DNA from: Bacteroidota bacterium
GTDB lineage: Bacteria; Bacteroidota; Bacteroidia; UKL13-3
DNA length: 7,293 nt
Direction: 5' to 3'
NCBI GenBank assembly: GCA_018883485.1
Contig: VEQB01000112.1
Location: 1 to 7,293 of the forward strand
The notes beneath the pieces were generated by a model, which was given only the letters and a program-made list of their open reading frames with translations, was not told the origin of the DNA and did no database searches. Positions 6,839 through 7,293 of this stretch are shown here, in pieces (the stretch's first letter is position 1; every line of letters begins with the position of its first letter). The translations under genes and the position numbers were made by a program.

Positions 6839-7293
6839 ATGAAACGCATACTAATAAGTTTAAGTTTTATGTTGGGTATTAACCAACTGATGGCTCAGCA
6901 AGACCCAACTTACGGGCAATATATTTTTAATTCTACCATCTTAAATCCAGCGCAAGCAGGTGTGCAGGATAATAATCAGGTGGGCGTATTAACTAGGAAA
7001 CAATGGTTAGGTATGGACGGGGCTCCTACAACAAATTCTATTTTTGCAAATACTCGTTTGCGAAAGAATTTGGGACTAGCTGGAGGTATTTACAATGATA
7101 AAATTGGCCCATCAAATACGGTAACGGTACAGGCTGATATTGCAACCCAAGTGCAATTAACCGAGAGTTGGACATTTTCTGGCGGCATACGCGCAAGTAT
7201 CTCAAATATGCGAGCCAATTTAACTACTCTGGCAATTGGGCAAACAGGAGATCCAAATTTTAATACAGATTTCAATTCTGGTTTGTATATGAA
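6839..7293 (+). CDS. PorP/SprF-family type IX secretion outer-membrane protein (5' part only)
   Basis: The first 151 codons are present and the frame is open at the window end; family members are usually around 300 residues, so roughly half is missing. A signal peptide is visible (MKRILISLSFMLGINQLMAQ, cleavage near residue 20). It is followed by the family's diagnostic start QDPTYGQYIFN...LNPAQAG (21-41) and R-x-QW-x-GxxGAPxT at 53-64, then alternating strands typical of an outer-membrane beta barrel. The family includes PorP of Porphyromonas and SprF of Flavobacterium; SprF is needed for secretion of the adhesin SprB. Starting 18 nt after the adhesin stop, it is almost certainly co-transcribed and likely serves that adhesin. 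Whether it is closer to SprF or to core PorP cannot be told from this part. Confidence 0.9.
   Translation, partial: MKRILISLSFMLGINQLMAQQDPTYGQYIFNSTILNPAQAGVQDNNQVGVLTRKQWLGMDGAPTTNSIFANTRLRKNLGLAGGIYNDKIGPSNTVTVQADIATQVQLTESWTFSGGIRASISNMRANLTTLAIGQTGDPNFNTDFNSGLYM

Noticed and set aside
7090..7275. Minus-strand open frame of 61 codons near the right edge.
   Set aside because: It lies entirely within the PorP/SprF-like gene, whose family motifs on the plus strand are clear.

Overview
The window looks like part of a low-GC Bacteroidota genome (gliding or T9SS-bearing type). The evidence is one complete giant secreted protein ending in a gliding-motility-associated C-terminal domain (type B cargo signal of the type IX secretion system, T9SS), followed at once by the start of a PorP/SprF-family outer-membrane protein. 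A perfect TAnnTTTG promoter element and the lack of Shine-Dalgarno sequences ahead of both genes fit the same phylum. I cannot name the genus.

Layout: Positions 1-113 hold a long imperfect hairpin (14-86) followed by a short sequence (89-113) that resembles the terminal inverted repeat of an IS256-type insertion sequence; the rest of that element, if real, lies left of the window. Positions 114-832 are A+T-rich and hold no gene I can support. They contain a diverged 22-bp direct repeat (441-462 and 631-652), a plausible Bacteroidota promoter (640-673) and one perfect DnaA-box 9-mer (724-732).

Positions 833-6820 encode a 1995-residue surface protein. In order it has a signal peptide, a short unassigned segment, a proline-rich hinge, 15 tandem Ig-like repeats of about 97-100 residues, one divergent Ig-like domain with a DxDxDG calcium-type loop, three SprB-type repeats, and the T9SS C-terminal signal. 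After an 18-nt gap, positions 6839-7293 hold the first 151 codons of a PorP/SprF-like protein, cut by the window end.

The two genes read as one operon: a very large stalk-like adhesin, and the outer-membrane partner that proteins with this kind of C-terminal signal usually need for secretion or anchoring (compare SprB with SprF in Flavobacterium). The most interesting observation is in the repeat array: a pair of cysteines seven residues apart is either wholly present (11 repeats) or wholly absent (4 repeats) and never single, which argues for an intradomain disulfide. I see no sign of a wholly new system; the adhesin/partner pair is a known architecture with some notable details.
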